Both the position numbers and the translations under genes were made by a program. Shown piece after piece: positions 56,255-64,000 of a DNA stretch of 64,000 nt (the stretch's first letter is position 1; every line of letters starts with the position of its first letter). The stretch spans positions 1,240,001 through 1,304,000 of the forward strand of contig NZ_CANMQD010000001.1 in the NCBI RefSeq assembly GCF_947499945.1, in the 5' to 3' direction. This DNA is from an uncultured Sulfitobacter sp. Its GTDB lineage: Bacteria > Pseudomonadota > Alphaproteobacteria > Rhodobacterales > Rhodobacteraceae. A model generated the notes under the pieces. The model was not told where the DNA came from. It ran no database searches and saw only the letters and a program-made list of their open reading frames with translations.

Positions 56255-58999
56255 CTATGCAGCCGCCGCTTTGCGAGGTGCGCGGCCATTGCGGCCCCGC
56301 TGGAGCATGACGATCCCTGCCAATAACAACAGTGCAGGCAGGAACATCAGATATTTGCTGGGCTGTGGTTCAGGTTTGAGAACGCGAATGACTTCCTGAT
56401 CCCAGTCCAGACCGGCAGCTTGTGCAGGAGAGTTGTAGGAAACGTCATCGATGATCACCTTATCGCCCTCTTGACGCAGTGTCAGACCAGCAGCTGTCAA
56501 ACGCTCTGCTCCATCAGCACCTTCACCGAGAGGCAGCAAGGCCACAAATTCAAGTGGATCACCAAGATCATTCACACCGGACACCCGCAAGCGCAGCGTT
56601 TCACCAATCGGCGTGTCGCCCGCAGCTTGGACAAGCTCGGCGGAGGCCACCTCAGTATATGGCGGTGAGACCATATCCATCCAGAAGCCCGGACGGAACA
56701 AAGTGAAGGCGATGAGCAACAGCGCAATCGTCTCATAAAAGCGGTTCTTGGCAAGGAACCAGCCCTGTGTTGCCGCCGCGAACAGCAGCATCGCTATGGT
56801 AGCGACAATGAAAACGAATATGCCTTGCGCCCATGTCACATCGATCAACAACAACTCGGTATTAAAGATGAACAGGAATGGCAGCGCGGCAGTGCGCAAG
56901 CTGTAGAAGAACGCAACCACACCCGTCTTGATCGGATCACCACCGGAGACAGCAGCCGCAGCAAAACTGGCCAGCCCCACAGGCGGCGTCACATCAGCCA
57001 TAATCCCGAAGTAGAATACAAAGAGGTGCACCGCGATGAGTGGCACAATCAAACCGTTCTGCTGACCCAAAGTAACGATCACAGGGGCAAGCAGCGCGGA
57101 CACAACGATGTAGTTGGCCGTGGTCGGCAGGCCCATTCCGAGGATCAGCGACAGCACCGCTGTCAGCAGCAAGATGGCAAGGATATGACCACCTGACAGA
57201 ACCTCAACAACATCGGCCAACGCAGCACCAACGCCGGTTTGACTCACCGAGCCAACAATGATGCCCGCAGTCGCCGTAGCGATACCGATACCGATCATAT
57301 TGCGCGCACCTGTGACCAACCCGTCAACCAAATCAAGCAGACCCTCTTTGATGTCAGAACCAAGGTTGCTCTGCCCACGGAAGATCGCCGTTAGGGGGCG
57401 CTGCGTCACAAGGATGAAAACCATATAACAAGTCGCCCAGAAGGCCGACAACCCAGGAGACAGACGGTCCACCATCAGCGCCCAGACCAGTACAACAACT
57501 GGCAGGATAAAGTGCAAACCAGAACGAACAGTCGGGCCCGGCAAGGGCAGCTTGGTCACTGGTGCATTGGGATCATCCAGCTCAAGAGGCGCTTCCTTGG
57601 AAGCGACGTAAAGCAGACCCACATACACGGATGTCAGGAAGACGAAAATAATATAGCCAGCGGTCTCGGGAAAGGCAGGACGAATCCAGCCCATCAGGTA
57701 ATAGACCGCAAAACTAAGACCGCAAATCACCGCAATGGTGAACGCAATGGACATCAACCACGCCAACAATGGCTTGGGCGGTGTTGGGCGCGGGAGACCT
57801 TCCATGCCAGCCTTCAGTGCTTCGAGGTGCACAATATAGACCAGCGCGATGTAGGAGATGACCGCAGGCAAGAAAGCGTGTTTGACCACGTCAAAATATG
57901 GAATGCCTACATATTCAACCATCAAAAACGCGGCAGCGCCCATGACAGGCGGCATGATCTGGCCGTTCACAGAAGAGGCTACCTCAACAGCGCCAGCCTT
58001 CTCTGAACTAAAGCCCACCTTTTTCATCAACGGGATCGTGAATGTACCTGTGGTCACCACGTTCGCGATGGATGAGCCGGAAATCAAACCCGTCATGGCC
58101 GAGGATACAACTGCCGCCTTGGCAGGTCCGCCCTTCATATGACCCATTAGGCTGAATGCCACTTGGATAAAGTAGTTACCCGCACCCGCACGGTCCAACA
58201 GGGAGCCGAAGAGCACAAAGAGAAATACAAACGACGTTGAGACGCCCAGCGCGATACCAAACACACCCTCGGTCGTAATCCACTGGTGGTTCACGATCTC
58301 GGACAGGCTGTTGCCCTTGTGCGCGATGATACTCGGCATGTTCGGACCGAGAACAGTGTACATCAGGAACACTGACGCCACGATCATCAACGCAGGCCCG
58401 AGCGCGCGGCGTGTGGCCTCCAGCAGGATCGTGATGCCAATGACTGCTACCACATAGTCCTGCGTGATCGGCGCACCGACACGGTCCGCGATATCGCGGT
58501 AAAAGAAGAAGAGATAGAGCGCTGCAAGCGCACCAACCACGGCCAATGCCCACTCCCAAATCGGGATGCTGCTCTTGGGCGAGCCAAGCACAACCGTTGC
58601 AGCAACAGCGATGGCGGGGATCGGAATCCACCACACAGCAACACCGTCTTTCGCCGCGACCATGAACAGCGCGGCAAGGGCGAGTGGCACCACAATACCA
58701 AGGATCATCTGGAACTTCGTACGCGCGGCAGGAAATGCCATGATACCAAGGAACACCGCAAATCCGAGGTGAATCGAGCGTGCCAGCGTGTCATTAAACA
58801 AACCAAAGGGCGACGCGATATAAAGCTGAAATAAGGACCATGCGAGTGCCGTGAGCATAAGCAGTATGCCAACCGGACCTCCAACGGATCGTCCGCCCGT
58901 GTCAGAGGAGGCAACAAGCTCGTCCAGCTCGGTCTGATCAAGGCCACCGCGTCCTGCGGCTTCGGCTTCTACAGCGGCTGCTTGGTGTTGGTCAGTCAT
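56255..58999 (-). CDS. TAXI-type TRAP transporter, fused small and large permease subunits
   Basis: A 914-residue inner-membrane protein with about 18-20 hydrophobic helices. An N-terminal portion to about 250 corresponds to the small subunit, about 250-720 to the large DctM-like subunit (GLISGSSIANVVTTGTF, VNGQIMPPVMGAAAF, GMGLPTTANYIVVSA, ADVTPPVGLASFAAA). The C-terminal domain is DUF3394-like with a PDZ-like NSPAQAAGLDWDQEV and a last helix. It works with the binding protein just upstream in sodium- or proton-driven solute uptake. AGGGGAC lies upstream of the ATG. Confidence 0.9.
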   Translation of the reverse strand: MTDQHQAAAVEAEAAGRGGLDQTELDELVASSDTGGRSVGGPVGILLMLTALAWSLFQLYIASPFGLFNDTLARSIHLGFAVFLGIMAFPAARTKFQMILGIVVPLALAALFMVAAKDGVAVWWIPIPAIAVAATVVLGSPKSSIPIWEWALAVVGALAALYLFFFYRDIADRVGAPITQDYVVAVIGITILLEATRRALGPALMIVASVFLMYTVLGPNMPSIIAHKGNSLSEIVNHQWITTEGVFGIALGVSTSFVFLFVLFGSLLDRAGAGNYFIQVAFSLMGHMKGGPAKAAVVSSAMTGLISGSSIANVVTTGTFTIPLMKKVGFSSEKAGAVEVASSVNGQIMPPVMGAAAFLMVEYVGIPYFDVVKHAFLPAVISYIALVYIVHLEALKAGMEGLPRPTPPKPLLAWLMSIAFTIAVICGLSFAVYYLMGWIRPAFPETAGYIIFVFLTSVYVGLLYVASKEAPLELDDPNAPVTKLPLPGPTVRSGLHFILPVVVLVWALMVDRLSPGLSAFWATCYMVFILVTQRPLTAIFRGQSNLGSDIKEGLLDLVDGLVTGARNMIGIGIATATAGIIVGSVSQTGVGAALADVVEVLSGGHILAILLLTAVLSLILGMGLPTTANYIVVSALLAPVIVTLGQQNGLIVPLIAVHLFVFYFGIMADVTPPVGLASFAAAAVSGGDPIKTGVVAFFYSLRTAALPFLFIFNTELLLIDVTWAQGIFVFIVATIAMLLFAAATQGWFLAKNRFYETIALLLIAFTLFRPGFWMDMVSPPYTEVASAELVQAAGDTPIGETLRLRVSGVNDLGDPLEFVALLPLGEGADGAERLTAAGLTLRQEGDKVIIDDVSYNSPAQAAGLDWDQEVIRVLKPEPQPSKYLMFLPALLLLAGIVMLQRGRNGRAPRKAAAA

Positions 59000-59047
59000 A
59001 GCAATGTCCCCTATTGCGATGCCGCACCTTTCCGGCGCGTGCTGGTC

Positions 59048-59098
59048 TTTGCCAACTTGGGCAAAGCCGTCAAAGCGGCGGACACTTTCATCCGCCGC
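59048..59098 (-). promoter_or_regulatory. Intercistronic hairpins between the TRAP binding-protein and permease genes
   Basis: A perfect 8-base stem (59075-59082 with 59091-59098, GCGGCGGA/TCCGCCGC) and a smaller 6-base stem (59048-59065, TTTGCC/GGCAAA) lie in the 124-base gap. Such hairpins commonly stabilise or attenuate transcripts so that the binding protein is made in excess over the permease. Confidence 0.55.
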
Positions 59099-59123
59099 TC
59101 CGTTGTCTTAACGCGCGAGGCGC

Positions 59124-60095
59124 TTATTCGATCCAGCCACGCTCTTTGTAGTACTTCGCGGCACCATCATGCAGAGGCGCGGACAAGCCTGCAGAGATCA
59201 TGTCTTCTTCTTTGAGGTTCGCAAACGCAGGGTGCAGACCCTTGAAGCGGTCAAAGTTATCAAACACTGCTTTTACAGTCTGATAGATCGTGTCTTCGTC
59301 AACATCAGAGGAGGAAACAAACGTGGCTTTTACACCAAATGTGTTCACATCCATGTCCGTACCTTTGTACATGCCACCGGGAATGGTCGCTGCGGCGTAG
59401 AACGGGTTGTCGTTAATCAGACCGTCGATTTCAGGACCCGCAACTGTGATCAGCTCCGCATCAATTGTGGAAACTGCTTCCTGAATGGAACCGTTCGGGT
59501 GGCCAACGGTGTAGATGATCGCATCCACTTTGTTGTCGCCCAAAGCGGCTGCCTGCTCGGCAGGCTTCAACTCGGATGCAAGTGCGAAATCATCCAGCGT
59601 CCAACCTTTTGCAGCCATCACAACTTCCATTGTGGCGCGTTGACCGGAACCGGGGTTGCCGATGTTGACGCGCTTGCCTTTGAGGTCGTCGAACGTCTTG
59701 ATGCCGCTGTCTTTGCGCGCAATCACGTTGAACGGCTCACCATGGACCGAGAATACGGCGCGGAGCTTGTCGAACTTCTCACCCTCAAACTTGGACGTGC
59801 CGTTGAATGCGTGGTGCTGCCAGTCGGACTGGGCCACGCCCATATCCATATCACCCGCCTTGATTGCGTTAATATTTGCAATGGAACCACCTGTGGATGG
59901 CGCCGTGCACTTCAAACCGTGATCAGCGGAGCCGCGGTTTACAAGGCGGCAAATCGACTGACCTACCACAAAATAAACACCCGTCTGCCCACCAGTACCG
60001 ATGGTGATAAACTTCTCCTGCGCGAAGGACGCAGTACCCGCCAGCATGGCACCTGCAAAGGCACCAGCGACAGTGATCGTCTTAAACATTGTCAT
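59124..60095 (-). CDS. TAXI family TRAP transporter solute-binding protein
   Basis: A 323-residue periplasmic protein. The signal peptide is MTMFKTITVAGAFAGAMLAGTASFAQ. The mature start KFITIGTGGQTGVYFVVGQSICR, the GSIANINAIKAGDMDMGVAQSDW block and KGKRVNIGNPGSGQR are TAXI signatures. Known TAXI ligands include glutamate, glutamine and other organic acids; the ligand here is unknown. GGGAG lies nine bases before the ATG at 60095. First gene of the minus-strand block running to 48507. Confidence 0.92.
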   Translation of the reverse strand: MTMFKTITVAGAFAGAMLAGTASFAQEKFITIGTGGQTGVYFVVGQSICRLVNRGSADHGLKCTAPSTGGSIANINAIKAGDMDMGVAQSDWQHHAFNGTSKFEGEKFDKLRAVFSVHGEPFNVIARKDSGIKTFDDLKGKRVNIGNPGSGQRATMEVVMAAKGWTLDDFALASELKPAEQAAALGDNKVDAIIYTVGHPNGSIQEAVSTIDAELITVAGPEIDGLINDNPFYAAATIPGGMYKGTDMDVNTFGVKATFVSSSDVDEDTIYQTVKAVFDNFDRFKGLHPAFANLKEEDMISAGLSAPLHDGAAKYYKERGWIE

Positions 60096-60315
60096 TATCG
60101 ATATCTCCCGTTTGTGTCACAAGAGCTCCATAAAATGCAGCTCTCATTCTTGTGTCGGAAAGCGGAATATCCAAATAAGCAGACAAGCTGCACTTCTTCT
60201 TAACTTCCTGACCTCCCGTTCCGGTTTGCAGTCCAGCAAAGGACCACATCCGGAATCTTGTTTGAGCGTAGGCAGCTTTCTTAAAATGAGCAAGCGATCT
60301 ATCGAAGACTAATGC

Positions 60316-60346
60316 ACATATATTCATCGCCCTGTTTAATATATGT
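60316..60346. repeat. AT-rich inverted repeat, possible operator
   Basis: ACATATATT at 60316-60324 and its exact reverse complement AATATATGT at 60338-60346 are separated by 13 bases. The symmetry and position in a divergent control region suggest a dimeric regulator site; no regulator gene is adjacent. Confidence 0.5.
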
Positions 60347-60430
60347 TATTTGCACAAAAATCGCTCAATTTCTCTTATAACTTCCAAAACCTTACGCTAA
60401 TCACACTCACGTAATGCTGTGCTGCAACCC

Positions 60431-60460
60431 TTGCCAACCAGCCTCTTAATGGGCTCTAAA
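60431..60460 (+). promoter_or_regulatory. Candidate promoter of the glutamate-synthase-like gene
   Basis: TTGCCA (60431-60436) and TCTAAA (60455-60460) are 18 bases apart. The transcript would start near 60467, placing the palindrome ATTGCGCAAT (60477-60486) just downstream, where a bound protein could block it. Confidence 0.4.
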
Positions 60461-60501
60461 CCCTTGCACGCTAGCTATTGCGCAATCAGCCGGAGCACTT
60501 G

Positions 60502-62124
60502 ATGTCGAATTTATCGAAACTCACCCGTTACAGCACTTTTGCGGGGGTCTTGATCCTCACTTTTTTGAGTATGCTCGCGATGTTCGGCTGGTCTGGTTGG
60601 TTCGTGTTGCCCTTTATCGTCTTTGCTGCGCTTTCACTGCTCGGTCTAAACGATGTCCGTCAAAGCGCACATTCTGTTTTGCGAAATTATCCTGTGCTGG
60701 GTCATGTCCGTTTTTTAATGGAAAAAATTCGTCCCGAAATCCGCCAATACCTGCTTGAAGATGATCAAGAAGAAGAGCCGTTCAGTAGAGATCAGCGCAG
60801 CCTAGTCTATCAGCGTGCCAAGGGTCAGGAAGATGCGCGACCATTCGGCACGAAAAAGCGGGTCTACGAAGGCGGCTACAGCTGGGTCACGCATTCGGTC
60901 CATCCTAAGCATATCGAGAATACGAATTTTCGCATCACTATCGGCGGCGCGAGTTGCGCACATCCCTACAGCGCGTCGATCTATAATATCTCCGCGATGA
61001 GCTTTGGCTCACTTTCTGGTCCTGCGATTAAAGCCCTCAATATGGGGGCAAAGGAAGGTCAATTCGCCCATGACACTGGCGAAGGATCGGTCAGCCGCTA
61101 CCACAAAGAGGGCGGTGGCGATTTGATTTATCAAGTAGCTTCGGGCTATTTCGGCGCACGGGCGGAAGATGGCAGTTTTGATCCTGATAAGTTCAGCGTT
61201 ACAGCGCAATTGCCGCAAGTAAAGATGATCGAGATCAAGCTGAGCCAAGGTGCGAAACCCGGCCATGGAGGGATGCTTCCCGCAGGAAAAATCACGGAAG
61301 AAATCGCAGAGGCGCGGGGCATCCCGATGGGTGAAGACTGTGTGTCTCCCGCAGCACACTCCGCTTTTTCAACGCCAATCGAGATGTGCGAATTCATCGG
61401 CCGCTTGCGGGAGTTGTCGGGCGGAAAGCCCGTCGGCTTTAAGCTGTGCATCGGTCATCAGCGCGAATTTATGTGCATGGTCAAAGCCATGCTGAAAACG
61501 GGCATCTACCCCGACTTCATCGTTGTTGATGGCGCTGAAGGTGGCACTGGTGCGGCCCCTCTTGAATTTGCCAACCATGTGGGGATGCCAATGGTCGAGG
61601 GCCTCACATTTGTCCATAATACGCTGCGCGGTGCCGGCATCCGCGACCAGATCAAGTTGGGCGCTGCCGGCAAAATTGTGTCCGCATTTGATATCGCACG
61701 CGCACTCGCGCTTGGTGCAGACTGGTGCAACTCTGCACGGGGGTTCATGTTTGCTATTGGTTGCATTCAGGCGCAGGCCTGTCACACCAATCATTGCCCT
61801 GTTGGTGTAGCGACCCAAGACCCGCTGCGGGCACGCGCACTTGATCCCGATCACAAGTCAAAACGTGTGGCTCGTTTCCACCGTGAAACACTGGACGCAT
61901 TGGGCGAGATGACAGGAGCAGCTGGCTTATCTGACCCCAGCGGGTTTTTGCCCCATCACTTGATGCAGCGCCTTTCAGACCGCTCAATGGTTCAGGGGAA
62001 TAAGGCATTTCCTTATCTGCCCATCGGCTTCCTGATCGATGAGGACGCTCCAGATCATAAAGGCTATAAGGACCGCTGGTCCCGTGCAAGCGCAGATACT
62101 TTCAGTCCGCCAGAATATGCCTAG
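60502..62124 (+). CDS. Stand-alone FMN-binding glutamate-synthase-domain protein with N-terminal membrane helices
   Basis: A 540-residue protein. Two hydrophobic helices (about 10-55) precede a domain matching the FMN/Fe-S half of the large glutamate synthase subunit: ISAMSFGSLSGPAIKALNMGA, QGAKPGHGGMLPAGKIT, VVDGAEGGTGAAP and the Cys-containing IGCIQAQACHTNHCPVGVATQ for a [3Fe-4S] cluster. The glutamine amidotransferase domain is missing and no small subunit is near. Its reaction is unknown. The ATG at 60502 has CGGAG seven bases upstream; a TTG at 60478 is also in frame. Its 3' end overlaps the next gene by 23 bases. Confidence 0.85.
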   Translation: MSNLSKLTRYSTFAGVLILTFLSMLAMFGWSGWFVLPFIVFAALSLLGLNDVRQSAHSVLRNYPVLGHVRFLMEKIRPEIRQYLLEDDQEEEPFSRDQRSLVYQRAKGQEDARPFGTKKRVYEGGYSWVTHSVHPKHIENTNFRITIGGASCAHPYSASIYNISAMSFGSLSGPAIKALNMGAKEGQFAHDTGEGSVSRYHKEGGGDLIYQVASGYFGARAEDGSFDPDKFSVTAQLPQVKMIEIKLSQGAKPGHGGMLPAGKITEEIAEARGIPMGEDCVSPAAHSAFSTPIEMCEFIGRLRELSGGKPVGFKLCIGHQREFMCMVKAMLKTGIYPDFIVVDGAEGGTGAAPLEFANHVGMPMVEGLTFVHNTLRGAGIRDQIKLGAAGKIVSAFDIARALALGADWCNSARGFMFAIGCIQAQACHTNHCPVGVATQDPLRARALDPDHKSKRVARFHRETLDALGEMTGAAGLSDPSGFLPHHLMQRLSDRSMVQGNKAFPYLPIGFLIDEDAPDHKGYKDRWSRASADTFSPPEYA

Positions 62125-62938
62125 CACAGCCCAGCGCTTCAAAGGCAAGATCAAGACCTTTAGGCGGTGTTTTCACAATTCGCCCATCCTGAACACACCG
62201 CGCAATTAGCGCACCAGGGGTTGGCATCTGTGAATCACGGGCGGCGCCTGTGATCCCTGTGCCATGAATCATAAATGTCTGGGAGGCGATGGGTTGGGAG
62301 GCGTAACCTTGCCACCATATCAGATCAGCTGGTTTGCCAAAAATACCCTTGGACATGAACCGCACCCGCAACCCCTCCATTTCGGGTTGCCCGCTAAGGA
62401 TCCAAACATCATTGCCATACCCCCCGACTGGAGGCTCGGCAGATATCAGAGTACTCCCTCCGATTTTGAGCATGTCAGGACTCACCATACCTGTCAGTTG
62501 GGCAAAGCGACCCTCAATCCGCTTCAGATTGCTAGTGATCGCCTTTTCGCCACTCCATAATCCACTGATCGCAAAGGTCTGCCCAACCTTGATCTCCGTA
62601 TCTGGCGGAATGTGGATTGGACTGCCCAAAATCGTGGCGGTGTTGCCCTGCACAGCACTTACGGGGCCAACAACAGGATAAACCTCAAGTATCCGCAAGG
62701 CAGTCAGTCGCCTTTCGAGCAAAACAGCAGCAATGGCTAAGGTGTCGCCAACAGTAATCTCTTGCCCCGGACCTAAAACACTGATCACGGAAACGCCTGC
62801 GGGCACATCAATTTCTTGGCCCGCAACAACCAGAGGCGTCGCACGGTCAACTGTGCCGAAAATACCCAAACGTATGGATTCCTCAGGCAAGGCGGCTGTT
62901 GGCAAAAACACTAAGATAAATACAGCCCAAAGCCGCAT
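62102..62938 (-). CDS. Secreted protein of unknown function (DUF5666-like repeats)
   Basis: A 278-residue exported protein: signal peptide MRLWAVFILVFLPTAALP, then repeated beta-rich units such as GTVDRATPLVVAGQEIDVP and GPVSAVQGNTATILGSPIHIP that resemble DUF5666 domains. No catalytic motif is seen. The ATG at 62938 is chosen because GGGAG lies seven bases upstream and it starts directly with the signal peptide. It lies downstream of gabT on the same strand, with a probable terminator between. Confidence 0.72.
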   Translation of the reverse strand: MRLWAVFILVFLPTAALPEESIRLGIFGTVDRATPLVVAGQEIDVPAGVSVISVLGPGQEITVGDTLAIAAVLLERRLTALRILEVYPVVGPVSAVQGNTATILGSPIHIPPDTEIKVGQTFAISGLWSGEKAITSNLKRIEGRFAQLTGMVSPDMLKIGGSTLISAEPPVGGYGNDVWILSGQPEMEGLRVRFMSKGIFGKPADLIWWQGYASQPIASQTFMIHGTGITGAARDSQMPTPGALIARCVQDGRIVKTPPKGLDLAFEALGCARHILAD

Positions 62939-62989
62939 AGAAGAACTCCCTAGCGCATCAATACTGCCAAACATAGCCATCCCCAACGC

Positions 62990-63018
62990 AAAACGCGCGA
63001 AGGTTTCCCCCCGCGCGT
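62990..63018 (-). terminator. Probable terminator after gabT
   Basis: ACGCGCG and CGCGCGT (7-base arms, 12-base loop) are followed on the minus strand by four T, 29 bases after the gabT stop. Confidence 0.45.
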
Positions 63019-63046
63019 CTGATTCCGGAACAAATGCGAAGCTGCG

Positions 63047-64000
63047 TTAGGATGCAGTTTCGGCAACTGCCGCCGCAAGTGACGCTTCAAAGATCGCGAG
63101 ACCTTCATCGACAATCTCTTCTGACGCTGTCAGCGGCACCATCACGCGGATCGCATTACCGTGCATCCCACAGCTGAGCAGCAGAAGACCCCGCTCAAGC
63201 GCATGTGCGATGATTCGCTTGGTCAGCGCTGCGTCGGGTGTTGCAGAAGCGAAATCAGTCACAAACTCGACAGCGACCATCGCGCCAAGGCCACGAATGT
63301 CCCACATGCGGTAAGGTGCCGCGCGCGCACCGATCTCGGCAAAGCGTGCCTTGAGTTTGTCCCCCATCGCGATCGACTTGGCCAGCAAACCCTCATCCTC
63401 AATTGCAGTGATCGCAGCTAGGGCCGCTGCACATGCGACAGGATTACCACCGTATGTGCCTCCCAATCCGCCAGGGATCATCGCATCCATAACGTCAGCA
63501 CGGCCGATAACACCCGCCAGCGGATAACCACCCGCCATGGATTTCGCCACTGTGATCAGGTCAGGCACAACGCCGGAATGCTCAATCGCAAACCACTTGC
63601 CCGTGCGGCCAAATCCGGCCTGCACTTCGTCGGCAATCAACATGATACCGTGCTGATCACAGATTTCGCGCAGCGCTGTCATCATCTCGAACGGCACTGG
63701 AGTGTAACCACCTTCGCCCAAAACAGGCTCGATGATGATACAGGCGATACGCTCGGGCTGTGCATCGGTTAGGAACAGATTTTGCAGACCCGTCAGCGCG
63801 TCCTCAACTGTGATACCATCACGTGTATTCGGGAAAGGCGCACGGAAGATATCGGACGGGAATGGGCCGACGTCTTTTTTGTAGGGGCTAATTTTGCCAG
63901 TCATGCCGAGTGTCAGCAGGGTGCGACCATGGTATCCGCCAGTAAAGGCAATGACACCAGGGCGGCCTGTGGCGGCGCGGGCAATCTTGACGGCGTTCTC
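63047..64000 (-). CDS. gabT: 4-aminobutyrate aminotransferase, C-terminal part (cut by window end)
   Basis: A class III PLP aminotransferase, 317 residues inside the window; the N-terminal third lies to the right of base 64000. The frame is open to the edge, reading GVIAFTGGYHGRTLLTLGMTGK at the top. LIADEVQAGFGRTGKWFAIEH and the PLP Lys in ITVAKSMAGGYPLAGVIGR are diagnostic, and GGTYGGNPVACAAALA follows. GabT converts GABA and 2-oxoglutarate to succinate semialdehyde and glutamate. An ornithine or other omega-aminotransferase is a less likely reading. Confidence 0.88.
   Translation of the reverse strand, partial: ENAVKIARAATGRPGVIAFTGGYHGRTLLTLGMTGKISPYKKDVGPFPSDIFRAPFPNTRDGITVEDALTGLQNLFLTDAQPERIACIIIEPVLGEGGYTPVPFEMMTALREICDQHGIMLIADEVQAGFGRTGKWFAIEHSGVVPDLITVAKSMAGGYPLAGVIGRADVMDAMIPGGLGGTYGGNPVACAAALAAITAIEDEGLLAKSIAMGDKLKARFAEIGARAAPYRMWDIRGLGAMVAVEFVTDFASATPDAALTKRIIAHALERGLLLLSCGMHGNAIRVMVPLTASEEIVDEGLAIFEASLAAAVAETAS

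Larger units (their letters stand above)
60096..60501. other. Divergent control region between the TAXI and glutamate-synthase-like genes
   Basis: This 406-base gap is AT-richer than the surroundings and holds no convincing gene. It contains an AT-rich inverted repeat at 60316-60346, a candidate + strand promoter at 60431-60460 and a 10-base palindrome ATTGCGCAAT at 60477-60486 just before the + strand start codon. Confidence 0.6.

Noticed and set aside
59169-60203. A 344-codon plus-strand frame opposite the TAXI binding protein
   Set aside because: The minus strand encodes a signal peptide and clear TAXI motifs; the plus frame has no motif and no ribosome site.
60082-60327. An 81-codon minus-strand frame upstream of the TAXI gene
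   Set aside because: It overlaps the TAXI start, lacks a ribosome binding site and family resemblance, and lies in a region with regulatory repeats.

Overview
This 64 kb window looks like the chromosome of a Roseobacter-group alphaproteobacterium (Rhodobacteraceae). The evidence is gene content and gene order: sulfoacetaldehyde acetyltransferase next to a cytoplasmic SoeABC sulfite dehydrogenase, a methylthiouridine-type MnmD separated from its FAD-oxidase partner, a pqi operon with pqiA split in two, a TAXI-type TRAP transporter and a glnK-amtB pair. Genes are densely packed, with many 1-4 base start/stop overlaps. I saw no rRNA, tRNA, CRISPR array, insertion sequence or prophage. The genus cannot be fixed from the sequence alone.

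Layout: 1-6.5 kb (+) is a sulfonate module, with the C-terminal half of xsc, then ackA and soeABC. It turns sulfoacetaldehyde into acetyl phosphate plus sulfite, conserves the acetyl phosphate as ATP and oxidises the sulfite. A decayed acetyltransferase gene follows it. 6.8-9 kb (-) holds dapA and an M20 amidohydrolase, separated by a hairpin that would bury the second gene's ribosome binding site. 9-21.5 kb is housekeeping: a lytic transglycosylase, an EamA transporter, split mnmC halves, a VOC protein, an FMN reductase, an OmpA lipoprotein, an AraC-Ogt fusion, nth, an adenosine-kinase-like gene, rppH and fadH. 21.6-30.6 kb carries a ZntB-like transporter, a LysR regulator, a four-gene cinA-like/GNAT/CMD/OmpA operon, sfsA, map, rsmD with a ferredoxin-type reductase, and a peroxiredoxin.

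30.7-39.8 kb is almost entirely minus-strand: mscS, phhB, a FemAB-like protein, a glycerophosphodiesterase, ridA, a two-gene type I secretion exporter and a class A penicillin-binding protein. 40-41.7 kb (+) is glnK-amtB. 41.8-48.4 kb (-) is tyrB-sseA, smpB and the pqi lipid-transport operon.

The most unusual part is 48.5-60.1 kb (-). A TAXI TRAP transporter is followed, all on one strand, by a nitrilase-superfamily hydrolase with an extra proline-rich tail, an oversized PLP decarboxylase, a stand-alone ATP-grasp protein, a C45-type Ntn acyltransferase/hydrolase and a CaiB/BaiF CoA-transferase. Each family is known, but I do not recognise the set as any described pathway. It reads like an uptake-plus-modification route for an amino acid, amine or amide. 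The right end has an orphan membrane-anchored FMN glutamate-synthase domain, a secreted protein of unknown function and the C-terminal part of gabT.
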